NCBI GenBank assembly: GCA_949710005.1
Contig: OX453272.1
Location: 8,684,633-8,748,632 of the forward strand
DNA length: 64,000 nt
Reading direction: 5' to 3'
From: Ricordea florida
Taxonomy: Eukaryota > Cnidaria > Anthozoa > Corallimorpharia > Ricordeidae
The translations under genes were made by a program, and so were the position numbers. The notes beneath the pieces were generated by a model. The model was given only the letters and a program-made list of their open reading frames with translations, did not search any database and was not told where the DNA came from. Positions 1 to 11,917 of the stretch are shown piece after piece; position 1 is the first letter of the stretch; every line of letters begins with the position of its first letter.

Positions 1-919
1 ATTTTTATGATGTCAAATACAAATATTTAATGACAACCACAATACACAGTTGACCTTTTTCATTAGAAAAACTCTATAAGGGAGAAACTAAAGTTTGTTA
101 TGCTAAAATTTTTAGTGATCTTTCTTATATATTCATTGCAAGGGTGCTGTATGTAATAACAAGTCTTTAAAGTTTCCTAAATGGCCTATACTTTCAATCA
201 TGATTTTCCACACTAACTGTATGGCCAAATAACTGCACTAGCATGATTGCCACAGGTAAGAAAATGGTAAGGGAAAAAAATTCTTCAAGGTCAGTGAAAA
301 GTCAGGGAATTTCAAATCAAGTAAGGGAAAGTTTAAGTCTTTGAGAGAATTAAGGGAAAAGTGAAATTTAAGACTACTAATTTATTTCTTGCCAATTTAG
401 TGATGGTTTGGTGTGGTCAAGAATGTGACATGAAATGTGTTGGATTGGTAGAATTAAATGGCTGATTACCTGATTTTGGGTATCCAAGAAAATCAATCCT
501 TCTTCCATAACCTTGTTATTTTAAGAAACAATAAATTCATGTACACTGTATGTGAATTTCGGAAAGCATATTAAATAAATGAGTGAAGAGGTAGGCTGTT
601 TGGAGAGGTTGGAGGCCATTACCAGGACTAATTTTGGACTTTTCTTATTTAGTTGGAAAGGGAAATTTTACATTTGTCAGGGAAATGTAAGGGAATTTCA
701 AGATCCTGTGGCTGTGCAACCATGACTTGATTATAAGTCTAAAAGAATAAATGGCATTTTTCATAGTTGAGTAATTTTTACCACCTCTGATACAAACCCT
801 ATTCAGAATAAAACTGTATTGCTTGTAGTAGCAGAGGAACCTTTTCTCAGAATAGGCATACACCCCCACCCTATAACAGTATATTATGTTTAACATAAAA
901 AAATAACAATACCAGAAAT

Positions 920-959
<40 letters not shown>

Positions 960-1456
960 TAAGAATAATAATAATCATAATAAAAACAAGAAATGAGAAA
1001 ATACAAAAAGTGATAATAATTTAGTAACCGAAGTAAATACATAAATTGGGGTCTTATCCCTCATGAAAAACTATTACGAGTTCTTTAAAAACTAGCTTCG
1101 CGAGGTTTTGCGGGAGTCGTATTTCTAGTATTAGAATTATCTCTGCACTCTAACTCGATCTAGGGGACCGGGATTTTGTTAACTAAATACATCCTTTTTG
1201 ACTGAACTTAGTTACGTCAATCAAATTAAGGAGACCATTCAGAAAACGCTAAGTGAATGTAAAGATGATGACTTTTTCAACCCTCCACTTCTTTGGGAAA
1301 TGATTTAACTAAAAGTTCGTGAGAAATCACTCTCTTATTCAAACCAAAGAACGAAACAAACAAAACATCTCGAACCAGAGTTTAATAGAACAATCAATCA
1401 TCAAATTAGAGGAGGAACTTGACAAGCGAAACCACAGTGACTTACAAACGTCGTGG
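1..1456. other. Gene-free AT-rich stretch
   Basis: No convincing exon was found on either strand. It holds a low-complexity block of GGGAA-rich degenerate repeats around 270-360 and 640-710, and an (ATA)n microsatellite at about 920-958. The upstream exon or exons of the XXYLT1-like gene whose last exon starts at 1867 are not recognisable here and probably lie left of the window. Confidence 0.5.
920..958. repeat. (TAA)n microsatellite
   Basis: About 13 uninterrupted trinucleotide units, with degenerate copies continuing to about 985. Confidence 0.9.
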
Positions 1457-1806
1457 TGGGGTACTCCCTGTAACGGCCTCTACGGGGAGGCTCCACCCAA
1501 AAGGGGTACCTTTTTAACGCTTCACGTATATGAAAGGGTAGAGATTTCACGAGTCGAAGTATATGAAGGGGTAGGGAAATCTGTCATTTAGGTATTTGAA
1601 AGGGCCTTTCATTAAAATATTTCGAACACATATACCTTATGACTGTACTGTTTTAATTTATTGAACACACCATGAAAAAGGGGTACTATTTTCCAGTGGA
1701 AGGTATACGAAAGAGATATCTTTCCTGCCAAAAATGGTATATAAAACGGTGAGTGGTCAGACCTCGGGGTGGAGCCTCCCTATATTAAATTTATTTTAGT
1801 ACCCCC
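1457..1806. repeat. MITE-like inverted-repeat element upstream of the XXYLT1-like exon
   Basis: The left end reads GGGGTACTCCC followed by GGGAGGCTCCACCC. The reverse complement of the right end reads GGGGGTACT followed by GGGAGGCTCCACCCC. The two ends therefore face each other across about 350 bp. No coding capacity is seen. It stops about 60 bp before the splice acceptor at 1865-1866, so it sits in the intron of that gene. Confidence 0.5.
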
Positions 1807-1866
1807 CGTCTACCGGGCATGATAGTGTAAGAAAGCTGACATGTTTATACCATATTTTTTTTGCAG

Positions 1867-2481
1867 TCAGCCACTCAGAATTCATTGGGTATGGGCCGAA
1901 AACACTTGTTTTTTCTTCCTATTATATTGCATCGATTTCTACCATCATTCCTCGACCGAATGATTCTATTTGACTCCGACTTCTACTTTCAAAGCGACAT
2001 CAAGCAACTCTTTGCTCACTTTGATAATTTCACCGATGAAAACTGCTTTGGTGGAGTGTATGTACAACAGCCAACCTACAGATACGCGTGTCGAAAGTAC
2101 CGAGCCTCCCACCCTGACACCAAGTTAGGCAGCCCCCCTCCTGACGGGGTTCCAGGCTACAATGGAGGCCTCATCATGATGCACTTAAAAAACTTGAGGA
2201 AATCAAAACTTTACAACTTAATCCTCAGCGAAAACCGGGTTAAGCAGTATGCAGAGAAATATCAATTCCGAAATTCTCTTGGAGAACAAGATTTCTTCAT
2301 CATGTTGGATATGGAGCATCACGAATTGTTTTACGTTCTTCCATGTTCATGGAACCGTCAAACCACTTACTACCTGGGGGACCGTAGTTATGTTAGCGTT
2401 TATGACCAATATCACAACTGCTCGGAGCCAATTCATGCTTATCACGGAAACGCTCGGGCAAAGATGCCTAACGAACAGTAA
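1867..2481 (+). CDS. XXYLT1-like xylosyltransferase paralogue, terminal exon (partial gene)
   Basis: A GT8-family glycosyltransferase exon similar to xyloside xylosyltransferase 1, the ER enzyme that adds an alpha-1,3-xylose to O-linked xylosyl-glucose on Notch-type EGF repeats. A polypyrimidine tract and TTGCAG acceptor precede 1867, and the reading frame runs in phase 0 to a stop at 2479-2481. Visible motifs are the metal-binding DSD (in LFDSDFYF), the GSPPPDGVPGYNGG donor-site region, LGEQDFF, and a C-terminal YHGN close to the stop. The exon begins at the position homologous to exon 2 of the complete gene at 7605-11606 (26 versus 27 residues before the conserved LP), with the same intron phase. 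It is therefore a gene duplicate, not a retrocopy. No first exon is visible upstream. It may still be functional, since no stop or frameshift is seen. Confidence 0.8.
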   Translation, partial: SATQNSLGMGRKHLFFLPIILHRFLPSFLDRMILFDSDFYFQSDIKQLFAHFDNFTDENCFGGVYVQQPTYRYACRKYRASHPDTKLGSPPPDGVPGYNGGLIMMHLKNLRKSKLYNLILSENRVKQYAEKYQFRNSLGEQDFFIMLDMEHHELFYVLPCSWNRQTTYYLGDRSYVSVYDQYHNCSEPIHAYHGNARAKMPNEQ

Positions 2482-3009
2482 ACTGTTGACTAGTGTATCA
2501 AGAGAGCATGCGCATTATGCAGCTTTGGGCATGCGCGGTCATTCGTTTCATCAGATCCTCTGCAGGTTGCTCGTTTTGCTTCTCCTATCATACATGGTGG
2601 CTCAACAATAGATTAGTTACATAAACCAATGCTAATAGGAACCTGATGACGAGTCCTGAAACTGAAATTTCTTAATTTTTTCGACGAACTCTTGATAGTT
2701 CTTTTTCTGTAAAATTGTTGCATTGTTTTGATTTAAACGCTGAGGAAATGCTTAAACTGCTTTTTAAATATGATCAAGGTTTTCTCAACTTACTTGTAGT
2801 GGCACCTGAAAGGGTAAAGTATTAGAAGCACATCGTTTGCCTGAACATTAACTGGGCTAGTGGCATTTTAATTGGCTAGAGATTGGCTTAGTGAACTCCT
2901 TGAAAGAGCTCAACAAGCCAATCATAAGACAATGTTCGTTGAAAACTTCTAGTGTTTTTTTATCTTTGTAAGTGTGTAAAGTTAAGATAGCATTTTGTTG
3001 CCTTAAGGT
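2482..3009. other. 3' flank of the XXYLT1-like exon
   Basis: AT-rich sequence without recognisable genes, presumably 3' UTR and intergenic DNA. Confidence 0.4.
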
Positions 3010-3175
3010 GTGTTCCTTTGTCTGAGCGGGATCTTGATTTGTGATCCGAGATCACACAGATCATGTGGCATCAAAGGAGCTGATGAATCCACACTGGACA
3101 ATGATTCGTCGGTTCCTTTGATGTTCCATGATCTGAGTGATCTCGGATCACAAATCCTGATCGGGATCATACCAG
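3010..3175. repeat. Fold-back MITE, family A copy 1
   Basis: A long imperfect palindrome. GTGTTCCTTTG and GTGATCCGAGATCAC near the left end are mirrored by TGATCTCGGATCACAAATC and GATCATACCA near the right. Related copies occur at 6690-6860, 12773-12935 and 18060-18236. Confidence 0.7.
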
Positions 3176-3981
3176 GTGGGGTGAGGGAGGGGGGGGGGGG
3201 GGAGGGGGGTTTGAACCCACCCTACATTTTGGTAACTCAGAATTTTTTGGATAGCAAGAGAAATTTGGACAAACCTAGTTTTTGAAGAAATTCTCGAATT
3301 CATCACTTTTTACCAGAATGCATTGCATTTAACCACAGTTTTTACCAGAACTCTTAGCGGCACTTTTTACCATTTTTACTTTTTAAAAGCACGAGGATGT
3401 CATACTGTCGCTTCCAGACTCGTTCCCAGTCGCTCCTGAGGCGATTTTGACTACAGTGCATTGCATCAAGGGAAGGTTGCAGGAAAATCCTACTTTTCTT
3501 TCGCCCTTCCCAGCCTGCCCCGCGACCTGACATCATTTCTCCTCAGTCCTTCATAGCCGTTGAAGAACAAATAAGTAGAGACTGGGAACGAGTCTGCTGT
3601 CTCACCGGCGTCCTTTTTCGCGTGGATGTCAGTGAAAGTTGGTAAATCTGGACGATTTTTGACATCTTAATTTAAAACGTAGTGTGTCATTTCGTAGCAA
3701 TCTCGCCTCCTTGGTCGAATTCTTAAATAAAGAGGAATTGTCTGTTCTAAGCTTGTAGAGTAATAAAAACAAACGAGAACCGTAGAACACGCTAATTTCT
3801 TATGTGCTGCGATCATTTATCCAAACATGCTAAAGCTTTAGCATTTTCACACATCGCGATGGACGCGTCCTCGACACGTACAGCCTGTCAAAATTATAGA
3901 GACATTTAAATAGTACCAGTTCAGCTTTTTGCTCCTACAATTTCCACATCTTTCGATCTTCGGGATTTGAAAAAGGGGAGT

Positions 3982-4057
3982 GGGAGTATCTAATTTTCGC
4001 GACATCTATCCGCGACCCGCTACATTTACCCGCGACCCGCGAAAATTAGATACTCCC
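3982..4057. repeat. Short perfect hairpin
   Basis: GGGAGTATCTAATTTTCGCG at the left is exactly mirrored at the right (CGCGAAAATTAGATACTCCC). The loop contains a tandem CCGCGACCCGC. Likely a small fold-back element. Confidence 0.7.
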
Positions 4058-5580
4058 AAGGGGAGTTTGATATGTATCGTTTTATATCCAAACATAGTCA
4101 CACCTCGCCATCGATGCGTTGCCATGCATGAAGTTGATACACAGCAGGACAGATTTTAAGTTACATAACCGTTGTTTTTTTTCCCGCAGACAATAATGTA
4201 ACCCTTGATGACTTCATTACACCATGGTAATGGTTATATGACCGTAATAATGAAAAGAAAGGAATTTTGTGCGTTCTAGAGGAATTAAAAGCATTAATTT
4301 TCCCCATGATTTGGGAAATTAAGAAAACTAAGACCCCGGAAAACGTATACCTATAGACCCGTCAGCGTCTTCGTATAAAGTCAATGACTGAAAATAAAAC
4401 TAAATAAACCTAGACCTAATGTGGTTTTAATTTTCCTTCATACTTGTCGAATTCTAATTTTTTTTTTGGTGGGGAGTGGCAGAGGGATCTTAAACCATTT
4501 TACGTAACGCCAAAATTTGTGACGATTTTGAGAATTAAAGGTGCTTTAACAAGTCTTGGGACGCGCAGGCTGATGGAACACTGCCTAAATTATGTTAGTA
4601 TCAACAGAATGTGCCGCAGCATCACTATCTTCTAGATACCCTAGTTTCTATTTTAATCTTAAGTCAGGGTGGTAAAGCCAGTCGATGTGTTCTAAGAAAA
4701 CTTGTTTTTTAGGGTAAATCACAATGGATAAAAGTTGCTTTAATATACAGCCGGGGGTCAAATCTTTAATTATGTTTCTATTTCACCTATCCATGTCTGG
4801 CTTGACTGCAAGGTCTGCAGTTTGCCTTTATATATGAACATAGTTTGCTTTAGGGCATTCAAAATGATGGACAGAGGACTTACCCCCCAAAACAAGTTTT
4901 CTTCTTTTTTTCCCCCAAAGAGATGGATATTTTCTATTTTAACCTGAACTCAGGGTGGTAAAGCCAGTTGATGCGTTTTATGAACTTATGGTAGATTCAT
5001 ATGTAAAAATATTTTCATTTCATATGTGGGCGCAAGTTAGTGCATCATGTGACCCTCTCACCCTCATATAATTTTGACTGTTTCTTAAAAATCTGGGCAA
5101 CTTACAATAATGTTTTGGGCAAATGTTTCCCCCCATCAGCAACTTGAAAATATTGCCTGTACGCTTATGCTTGCCTTAGTACTATGATATTTTGCTACCT
5201 TCATAAAATGCATGATTTGAATTTATTATTAACAATAATCATAACATCACTGATATAATCCTATACATATTTTTTTGGAATCTAATCCATAACCTAATAA
5301 TTTAGAATACTACCTACGTTACAGAAACTATGTTTCTTTTACAAGGGTGAATAAATAGAGGATATAACAAAACTGCTGTGCTCTCTCATGAAATATTTTT
5401 CAACATTCAAAGAGAAATTTCGTATCCCAAGTAGTCATTTAATGTTCTGTTCACTATATAAAACACCAATGAAATACCAAACCATTTTCATTTAAATGTA
5501 TTTGTAGTTCTAATGTTTGATCTATAATGTAATCATAGCAATCAGGTGTCATTTACACCTGACATTAGACACCTACTGTG

Positions 5581-5870
5581 TGTTCCCAAGGAAACAGTTA
5601 GTTTTGTTTTCCCATCAGGACTCGAGGGAAAACAAAACTAGTTTCCCAAGGGACAATACATTAAGAGCTTTGTTATGTATTTAGACTTTCCCTCAATCAA
5701 TCATATAGCAAAAACAAACAAATAAACAAAGACGGCACAACTGGCATGTGCCCAAACAATAATTATTTCGGTCGGGATATGTTTGAATTTGATCAGGGGC
5801 ATGTGACCAAGAATCCACCAATCACAGTGCTCATTTTGTTGAGTGAAAGTCTAGGTATATAAAACATATG
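5581..5870. repeat. Repeat family C, copy 1
   Basis: About 290 bp beginning with a small palindrome (TAGTTTTGTTTTCCC / GGGAAAACAAAACTA) and ending in GAGTGAAAGTCTAGGTATATA. It matches 14475-14760 in direct orientation and 15030-15292 in inverse orientation. Confidence 0.7.
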
Positions 5871-6066
5871 TTTCTACACAAAAGCTCATTTGGTGTTTCA
5901 CTGGCATTTATATATAATATTATAAATACATAACAGCAATTGTTGGGTCACAACTGCTTCTCTCGTTGCCGACAGATTTAGCAATACCTCAGTGTCTGGC
6001 TATTTGGTTATCTTATGAGTAATGTGCACCTTAAAATATCAATAGTAACAGAGCTTAGTTTCTCTT

Positions 6067-6622
6067 AGGGACCGTTCATTTATTATGAGGGAGGGAGCGC
6101 TTGTGTAACTTGGGAAGCACCACTTAAAAATTGCATGACCCCCCTTGAAGTGGTAATTTTTTCGGATGACCCCCCAATATTTAATACCACAGAGAGCTGT
6201 TTATCAGAGAGAACAAATCAAAAGAAATAGAAGTCAATTTCAGATTAAAGTAAAAAAGTAAGTAAAGGCCCACGAGGCCAGAGCTTATCCCGGTTTCAGT
6301 AGCATGAAGCACCTGGGAGTATTATTACCCCCCAGATGGGATGTTAGTCCAACGCAGGGTTACCCCCAGCATTATATTGCTGGTACCCATTTGTACACCT
6401 GGATGGAAAGAGACAGTGTGGAGTTAAGTTTCTTGTCTAAACAAACAACACAGTGCCACCACCTGGGCTTGAATTCTGGGCCTCCTTCCAGGAAGTCCAA
6501 TACGCTAACCCTAACTTTTTTGGGATGGACACCCTCTCTAAAAGCAGGTTTATTTTTTGCATCCCTCCCCCAAATCCCAGCAGCCCCCCCTCCCCCTCCC
6601 TCACAAAAAATGAATGGTCCCT
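6067..6622. repeat. Inverted-repeat element with nested SINE-like repeat
   Basis: The left end AGGGACCGTTCATTTATTATG is mirrored by the right end (CATTCATTTTTTGTGAGGGAGG read in reverse complement after AGGGAC). The middle (about 6265-6520) resembles a separate dispersed repeat, with CACCTGGG and GGGCTTGAATTCTGGGCC blocks. Long open frames inside it on both strands are repeat artefacts. Confidence 0.5.
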
Positions 6623-6689
6623 TAAATGAAGAGCACATATTCTGATTTTTTTTTTAATCAAAAGTGATACTTATCAATAGAACCAAGGG

Positions 6690-6860
6690 TTTGCTTCTTT
6701 GGCATGATTCAGATCTGGATTTGCAAGATCACACAGATCATTGTGCTGCATCAAAGGAGCCCAAGAGTCCAATCTTGGGAACAATTACTCTGTATGTTTG
6801 ATGCTGCATGATCCATGTGATCTTGGATTGCAAATCCTGATCATACCAAAGGAACACACT
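6690..6860. repeat. Fold-back MITE, family A copy 2
   Basis: It has the same hairpin organisation as 3010-3175, with a well preserved right end (GATCATACCAAAGGAACACA). Confidence 0.65.
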
Positions 6861-7102
6861 GTCAGTCTTGCACTTCTGGTATGATGATATGCTATTACTT
6901 GCCATACTTTTCAGTTCTGATTGCACTTGAGAAGAGTGAATAATATTACCCTTCACAATGCTTTGTAGTAATGACAACTACTTAACAGCGACTCCTACTT
7001 TGTCTTAAGAGCATCTGCAGCACACTAATGCCGATTGCTATTTTGTGGTGTTCTACATTAACATACTTTTACGTAACCTGCACAGATTTGAAGGTACCCT
7101 TC

Positions 7103-7498
7103 GCTGCTTGGTTATCTCAGTTGGTAGAGTGCCGGCCTGATGAGCAGGAGGTTGTGAGTTCAAACCTGGGCTGAGTCAATACTCAAGGTCTTAAAATAAC
7201 TGAGGAGAATGTGCTGCCTTTGTTATGACATCTGCAAATGGTTACACATTCTAGTCTTCTGGGATAAGGACGAAAAACCGTAGGCCCCGTCTCACAGCCC
7301 TGTTCTTGTGGGACATTAAAGATCCCACAACTCTGTTTGAAGAGAGCAGAGGATGTAGACTCCGGTGTTGTGGTTTGTCCTTTGAATAATAAGTTGATTT
7401 AATCAGGGCCACAAGGTTATTAGCCTATGGCTATTACTTGCTACCCTGTATAAATAACGTCTTTATTATTATTATCATCATTATCATTATTATTATAA
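7103..7498 (+). repeat. tRNA-derived SINE
   Basis: A pol III A box lies in TTGGTTATCTCAGTTGGTAG and a B box in GGTTGTGAGTTCAAACCTG, about 35 bp apart as in tRNA-headed SINEs. An unrelated body follows, and a (TTATTA)n tail is at about 7465-7498. It lies just downstream of the XXYLT1 stop codon (7605, minus strand). Confidence 0.75.
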
Positions 7499-7604
7499 AC
7501 CCATAGCTTTTTTCCTTGTTGTTTCTTCTTACCTGTTTATCTGTCTAGCTCACCTATTCTGGTGTTAGTGGATACTCCAATGTGCAGCTATCAAACCCAG
7601 AATT

Positions 7605-10600
7605 CTATAACTCATTTGGCATTGCAGTTTTACAGTTTCCATGGTAGACATGTATAGGTTCAGAGCAGTTATAGTACAAGTTAAACACATTAGCATAGCC
7701 ATTGTCTCTCCAAAATGTGCACAGCTGCCGATTCCATGAACATGGTAGAATATAAAACAGTTTTGAATGCTCAACATTTAACAAGGAGTACAGATCTTGG
7801 TCTCCAAGGTGACCTTGGAAATGATACTTGCCAGCCAACTGTTCCAAACTGTCTTTTTTCATGAGATGTTTGTACTCCTCTGTGTTACGCATCTTATCAA
7901 GGTTAACCAGTAAGACACCACTGTTAAAACCTGTCAGGCCATCTGGGGGGGGCTCACCTATTCTTGTCCCCTGATTCCTGTCACGGTACGTACTAAAAAT
8001 GTGCCTGTACACAGGCTGTTGCTCTCTTGCCATGCCAAAGATATTTGTCTCCTTGAAGTTATCAAACAAGGCAAACAACTGTTTTATGTCACTCTTAAAT
8101 AACAGATCGGCGTCCAGTAGAATTACACGGTGCACATACTGTGGCAGGACATAATGTAATGCAGAGGACATAAAGAAGATTGGATGATTGTAGTATGAGC
8201 TGACGCTGCTGGTGAATAAATGCTGTACAAACCAGGAAAATAAAACAAGAATGTAATCATGTATCAGACCTCGATGGGGTGATCTGAGTGAAATGTGAAA
8301 ACATATTGCTTTATACTTACAATATTAAAGAGGCTGAATTTCCATATCACCCTATACTTCATTTATATGCAGTGCTCGACCTTAACTTTTTAAATCGCTG
8401 GTCCTTGGACTAGTTGAACTGAAAATTTACTAGTCCTGAGTAAATCTGTGGTAGTCCTGTGGTAGTCGGAACATTGCGAGGAACGCATGGAAACGGCGTG
8501 TACAAGACGTATATTTTCTTTTCACCTTGTATTAGTTTTTAAACATTACAAACTACAAAGTAGTTACTGGTCCTGTGACTAGTGGTTCCAAGTTTCTACT
8601 TGTCCAGAATCATTTTGCACTAGTCCAGGACTAGTGGACTACCGCTAAGGTCGAGCACTGTTATGAATGATATAGCTAGATTGTTTAGGGTAAAGCACAT
8701 GCAAACATTTCTTGTTTTCGAAAGTATGGGGTTTTATTTTTTCTCAAGCATCTCAGCGGGCCCTCAGCGATTTTTATCCGCGCTATGCGCGGCAAATTAA
8801 AATTGTTGTGAAAAAAAGCAAACAAACAGAAAAAATAAATAAGCTATTTACCGGTCTAGGTCGGTCCATATGGGAAAAAACCGTGCCCTTGGTCTTGAGT
8901 ACGGCCCTCGGCCTTCGGCCTCGGGCCGCACTCAAGACCTCGGGCACGGTTTTTTCCCATATGGACCTCCCTCCCGGTAAATAACATATATGTATGGAGG
9001 TCTGGCCCAATTTAATTTCACCTGGTAAAAAGTCTTACAGTGTGGCTACTCGAACCAAGGCCACCCAAATAAATTTTTATACAAATTACTTTTGAATGTC
9101 AGTTTTTGACGCTAAACAGCAGATTTGTGGCAAGTTTCTAACTACTAATATGATTCCTTTTCAATCTTGATATGCTCTGTACTATTATTGAGCAAATTAA
9201 ATGCATTTTAAGCAAAATAGAAAACAATTTCAGAGATTCCATTGTTTACATGCTTGATCATGATTGGATCATTTGTATGAAAATTTTTTTGGGTTGCCTT
9301 GGTTCGAGTACTCACACTGTAATGGTCTAGCTCCATCTCCCTTACCGGTAAATGACAGAGTCAAGGTTAAATAGGCCCTAAAGCATACTCTCAGCTTACG
9401 CATATGGCCATTTTTTGCGAGAACTGATGGTGACAGTGCTTTTTCTGTTTAGTGCACTGCAACTGCAAAATTTCCTCCCATTACAATAATAAAGAGCAGT
9501 ACCTCTATCAACATTTTTCAAAATGGAGCTGAATATTACTATTGAAAGGAGAAATTGTATATCAGTCACTTTAAGGCTAGAATTTTGTGCTGTCCTAAAA
9601 TGAACATTAAAATATCTATTGTTCCAATGATGATAATGATAATAATAATAATAATAGTAGTAATAATAATATGAATAATAATCATGTGGCATGTTGAGAA
9701 CAACCAGCGAATGAGTGGTCTGCCAATTGACTATGGATTTACACATCCTGATCGAAAGTGAGCCGCGCTGAGATGCCGGAATACATCCAGAAAGTACCTA
9801 CATGTAAGAGCTTATTGTGTTGTTTATGGAACAAGCAAGGTGTCCTTAGCGAATTTAAGACATTTTAGTGAATTGGTTTTGATTCTCAAAATGGTGAATG
9901 TTACACAGCAGATGGGACAGTTGGAACATACTGTTGGACGAGCATGTAGATTGTACTGGACAAGATCACTCATTTCAGCATTATAATGGATGTACTTGGT
10001 GGATGTTCTAAGGGACTAATGAACAAACTGACAAATTGAAGCAGAGATGTTCTAGGACAGATGTAGAAGTCTGTCTTAAGTAGCAGCCTGAACACTGCCA
10101 GAACTTTCAAGGTCTTGTGCTAGATAAAGATGCTCAAATACCCATCGCATGAACCTAATGGCTAGATCAAGCACAGACCATTTTAAGATTTTTAAAATAT
10201 TTTAAACTTCAATTGATTGTCGTTTTTTGTCATCACGACTTTATTGTAAATTTATCCACAGGGCTAGTCACAGGTTCCCGCCTAGCTCCTTGTGTTCTTT
10301 TTACTTTATATCTGGCATTCAGATGTTGATATATGTTGCCTATAAAGTATAATAACAATATTTATAGAGTAGTAATTCCCCAAAAAAATATAACCATACT
10401 GAAGTAGTACAAAGGTAAACCTTAAAAATTAAAACCGCATCATTTGATAATTTAGAAAGCCAAGTTAGAAGAAAGTAGCGAAAGTAACACAGCACTGCAG
10501 TTACAGCATCTATAATGAGTGATATGGTATTCTTGGGGCAATTCAATGACAAAGATCTAGACAAATGTGTTTTACAAGGTGTAGGTATTGTTTGAAAATT

Positions 10601-11606
10601 AGGAAATGACAATAGCTACAGTTGTAAATTACATTTGCAAAAGTTTTAGTGAATTAACGACTGGCCTTCTTCGTTTTACTTATTCACCGATGAAAATAGG
10701 ACTGCTTCTTACCTGAAATGGTTCGGTAAATGGCTTTATTTTCTCCACCAATTTGTCAATGTCATAGTAGGTCACATTCATGTGACTCCTGGACGCCTTG
10801 CAGGCCTCAATAAGCGCGTTGGTGGCAGACAATTTCCCAAGTTTATCTACTACCAAGTGTAAGGTTAGATTCACGCTTGCGTTTTCGCAGATTGACACCA
10901 AACAGTTTCTAAGTCGTTTAGCCAGTGGGCTGGTGTGTCCAACTTTAACCAAGACCATCATAACATTGTACCGATCATGAGACAAGTCATTCTTGACTTC
11001 TACGGCGGCTTTCTTATCGTCTTCTTCTGCTTGCTTTTTGATTGCAGAATCCAATTCATTTGGAATAGCGCGTAGTTTTACTTCCGATATCTTCTTGTTC
11101 TCATGCTCACGACCTGCTGCTACTAGCATCTCAAAGGGGGATTTTCCTCCTGCATGCTCTCTAAACCGTTCTTCGTCCGGTAATTTTTTTCGAAGCAGTT
11201 CGTTTTCTTCTTTTTCTTCCTTAAAAATGACATGACGTACAAGGTGATCTGACTCTTCTTCTTCGTTCCTTTCTTTGGCTTTCATTTCACTCTGCCCTAA
11301 CCCTGGATTTTGACTTGCATCCTTTGCTTTCTCATCGTTAAAAGAATTTGAATTCTCCGCGTTGGCATCTAGATCTAAGAGTGGCATTGAGAGTTCAACT
11401 TCTGAAGTGCTCAAGATACTGTTTTGTCGTCCCCGGCTGCCGCTTTGTGGTGAAAAATCTTTCATCAGTCGTACTCTGTCCAGATGCTTATCTTCTGCTA
11501 TTGGTGGATAAAGAAATCTGCTAAAGATCACGAGGAGCAGAAGCAATCCTATGAAAAGAACTCGTGTCGGATGTCTCACACAAAAGCGAAGCAAAGCGTC
11601 CGCCAT
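7605..11606 (-). CDS. XXYLT1: Xyloside xylosyltransferase 1, two exons
   Basis: A type II ER membrane glycosyltransferase of family GT8 that extends Xyl-Glc-O-EGF glycans, for example on Notch, with an alpha-1,3-xylose. Exon 1 is 11606-10713 (298 codons) and exon 2 is 8222-7605 (205 codons plus stop). The donor is CAG|GTAAGAAG and the acceptor TTTGTACAG, in phase 0, giving about 503 residues. Residues 14-33 are a signal anchor (VLFIGLLLLLVIF). A long charged stem of about 170 residues follows, so the protein is longer than the roughly 390-residue human enzyme. The catalytic domain starts near YNVMMVLVKVGH. The metal-binding DAD is in exon 2 (LLDADLLF), then GEPPPDGLTGFNSG, LGDQD and a C-terminal YHGN. 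No damage is seen. The gene is convergent with the paralogue at 1867-2481 and divergent from MRPS22. Confidence 0.9.
8370..8660. repeat. MITE in the XXYLT1 intron
   Basis: The terminal inverted repeats are CAGTGCTCGACCTTAAC on the left and GCTAAGGTCGAGCACTG on the right. The interior carries repeated ACTAGTCC-type words. It is non-coding. Confidence 0.75.
8845..8983. repeat. Hairpin MITE, family B copy 1
   Basis: A nearly perfect palindrome. TATTTACCGG and GGTCCATATGGGAAAAAACC are mirrored by GGTTTTTTCCCATATGGACC and CCGGTAAATA, around a GGCC-rich loop. A second, more diverged copy is at 12966-13078. Overlapping open frames on both strands are by-products of the palindrome. Confidence 0.8.
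9035..9322. repeat. MITE with Tc1-like termini
   Basis: The left end TTACAGTGTGGCTACTCGAA is mirrored at the right end (TACTCACACTGTAA preceded by TTGGTTCGAG), spanning about 288 bp. The TA next to CAGTGTG suggests mobilisation by a Tc1/mariner transposase. Intronic and non-coding. Confidence 0.7.
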
Positions 11607-11917
11607 TTTTGTTTTGCTTCTTGTTTACCCCAAGGGAGTGGGGGTGGAACTACAGAATATTAGCAGGAAAGTGGCATTTTAACAAGAAGGATTTTTGTAA
11701 ATTCCTGAGCAACTAAATTATTGTACTAAATAAATAACGAATATATCAATCAGTCGTTATGCTCTTTATAATTTGGCGTTAAGCGAAGAAACAAATGCTA
11801 ATTTTACCCCGTCAGCCTCTATTTTCTGTCCTCACATGTCCCCCCACATAATATTTATCTTGAGCCCAACACGAACAGCGGCTATGCTTTGTAGAGCTAC
11901 AAACAAGTAAATTCAAG
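11607..11917. promoter_or_regulatory. Shared head-to-head promoter region of XXYLT1 and MRPS22
   Basis: Only 311 bp separate the two divergent start codons (XXYLT1 at 11606 minus, MRPS22 at 11918 plus). The interval must therefore hold both 5' UTRs and core promoters. No TATA box is obvious at the expected position for either gene. Confidence 0.6.

Larger units (their letters stand above)
3176..6066. other. Gene-free intergenic stretch rich in small repeats
   Basis: No coding exon was recognised. It holds a poly-G run at about 3187-3210, the hairpin at 3982-4057, a diverged internal repeat containing CAGGGTGGTAAAGCCAGT (about 4665 and 4950), and a family C repeat (5581-5870). Confidence 0.5.

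Noticed and set aside
1319..1591. 90-aa frame as the missing first exon of the XXYLT1-like gene
   Set aside because: It has no signal anchor and no similarity to exon 1 of the complete gene. Its second half is the MITE at 1457-1806.
2249..2611. 120-aa open frame overlapping the XXYLT1-like exon
   Set aside because: It is in another frame of a well supported exon with GT8 motifs, and its own sequence shows no domain.
6304..6661. Three overlapping open frames on both strands
   Set aside because: All lie inside an inverted-repeat element with a nested repeat. Pro- and Gly-rich runs come from C/G tracts.
8712..9010. Mirror-image open frames of 90 and 75 aa
   Set aside because: Both proteins contain the same segment (SIWEKTVP), because the DNA is a palindrome.
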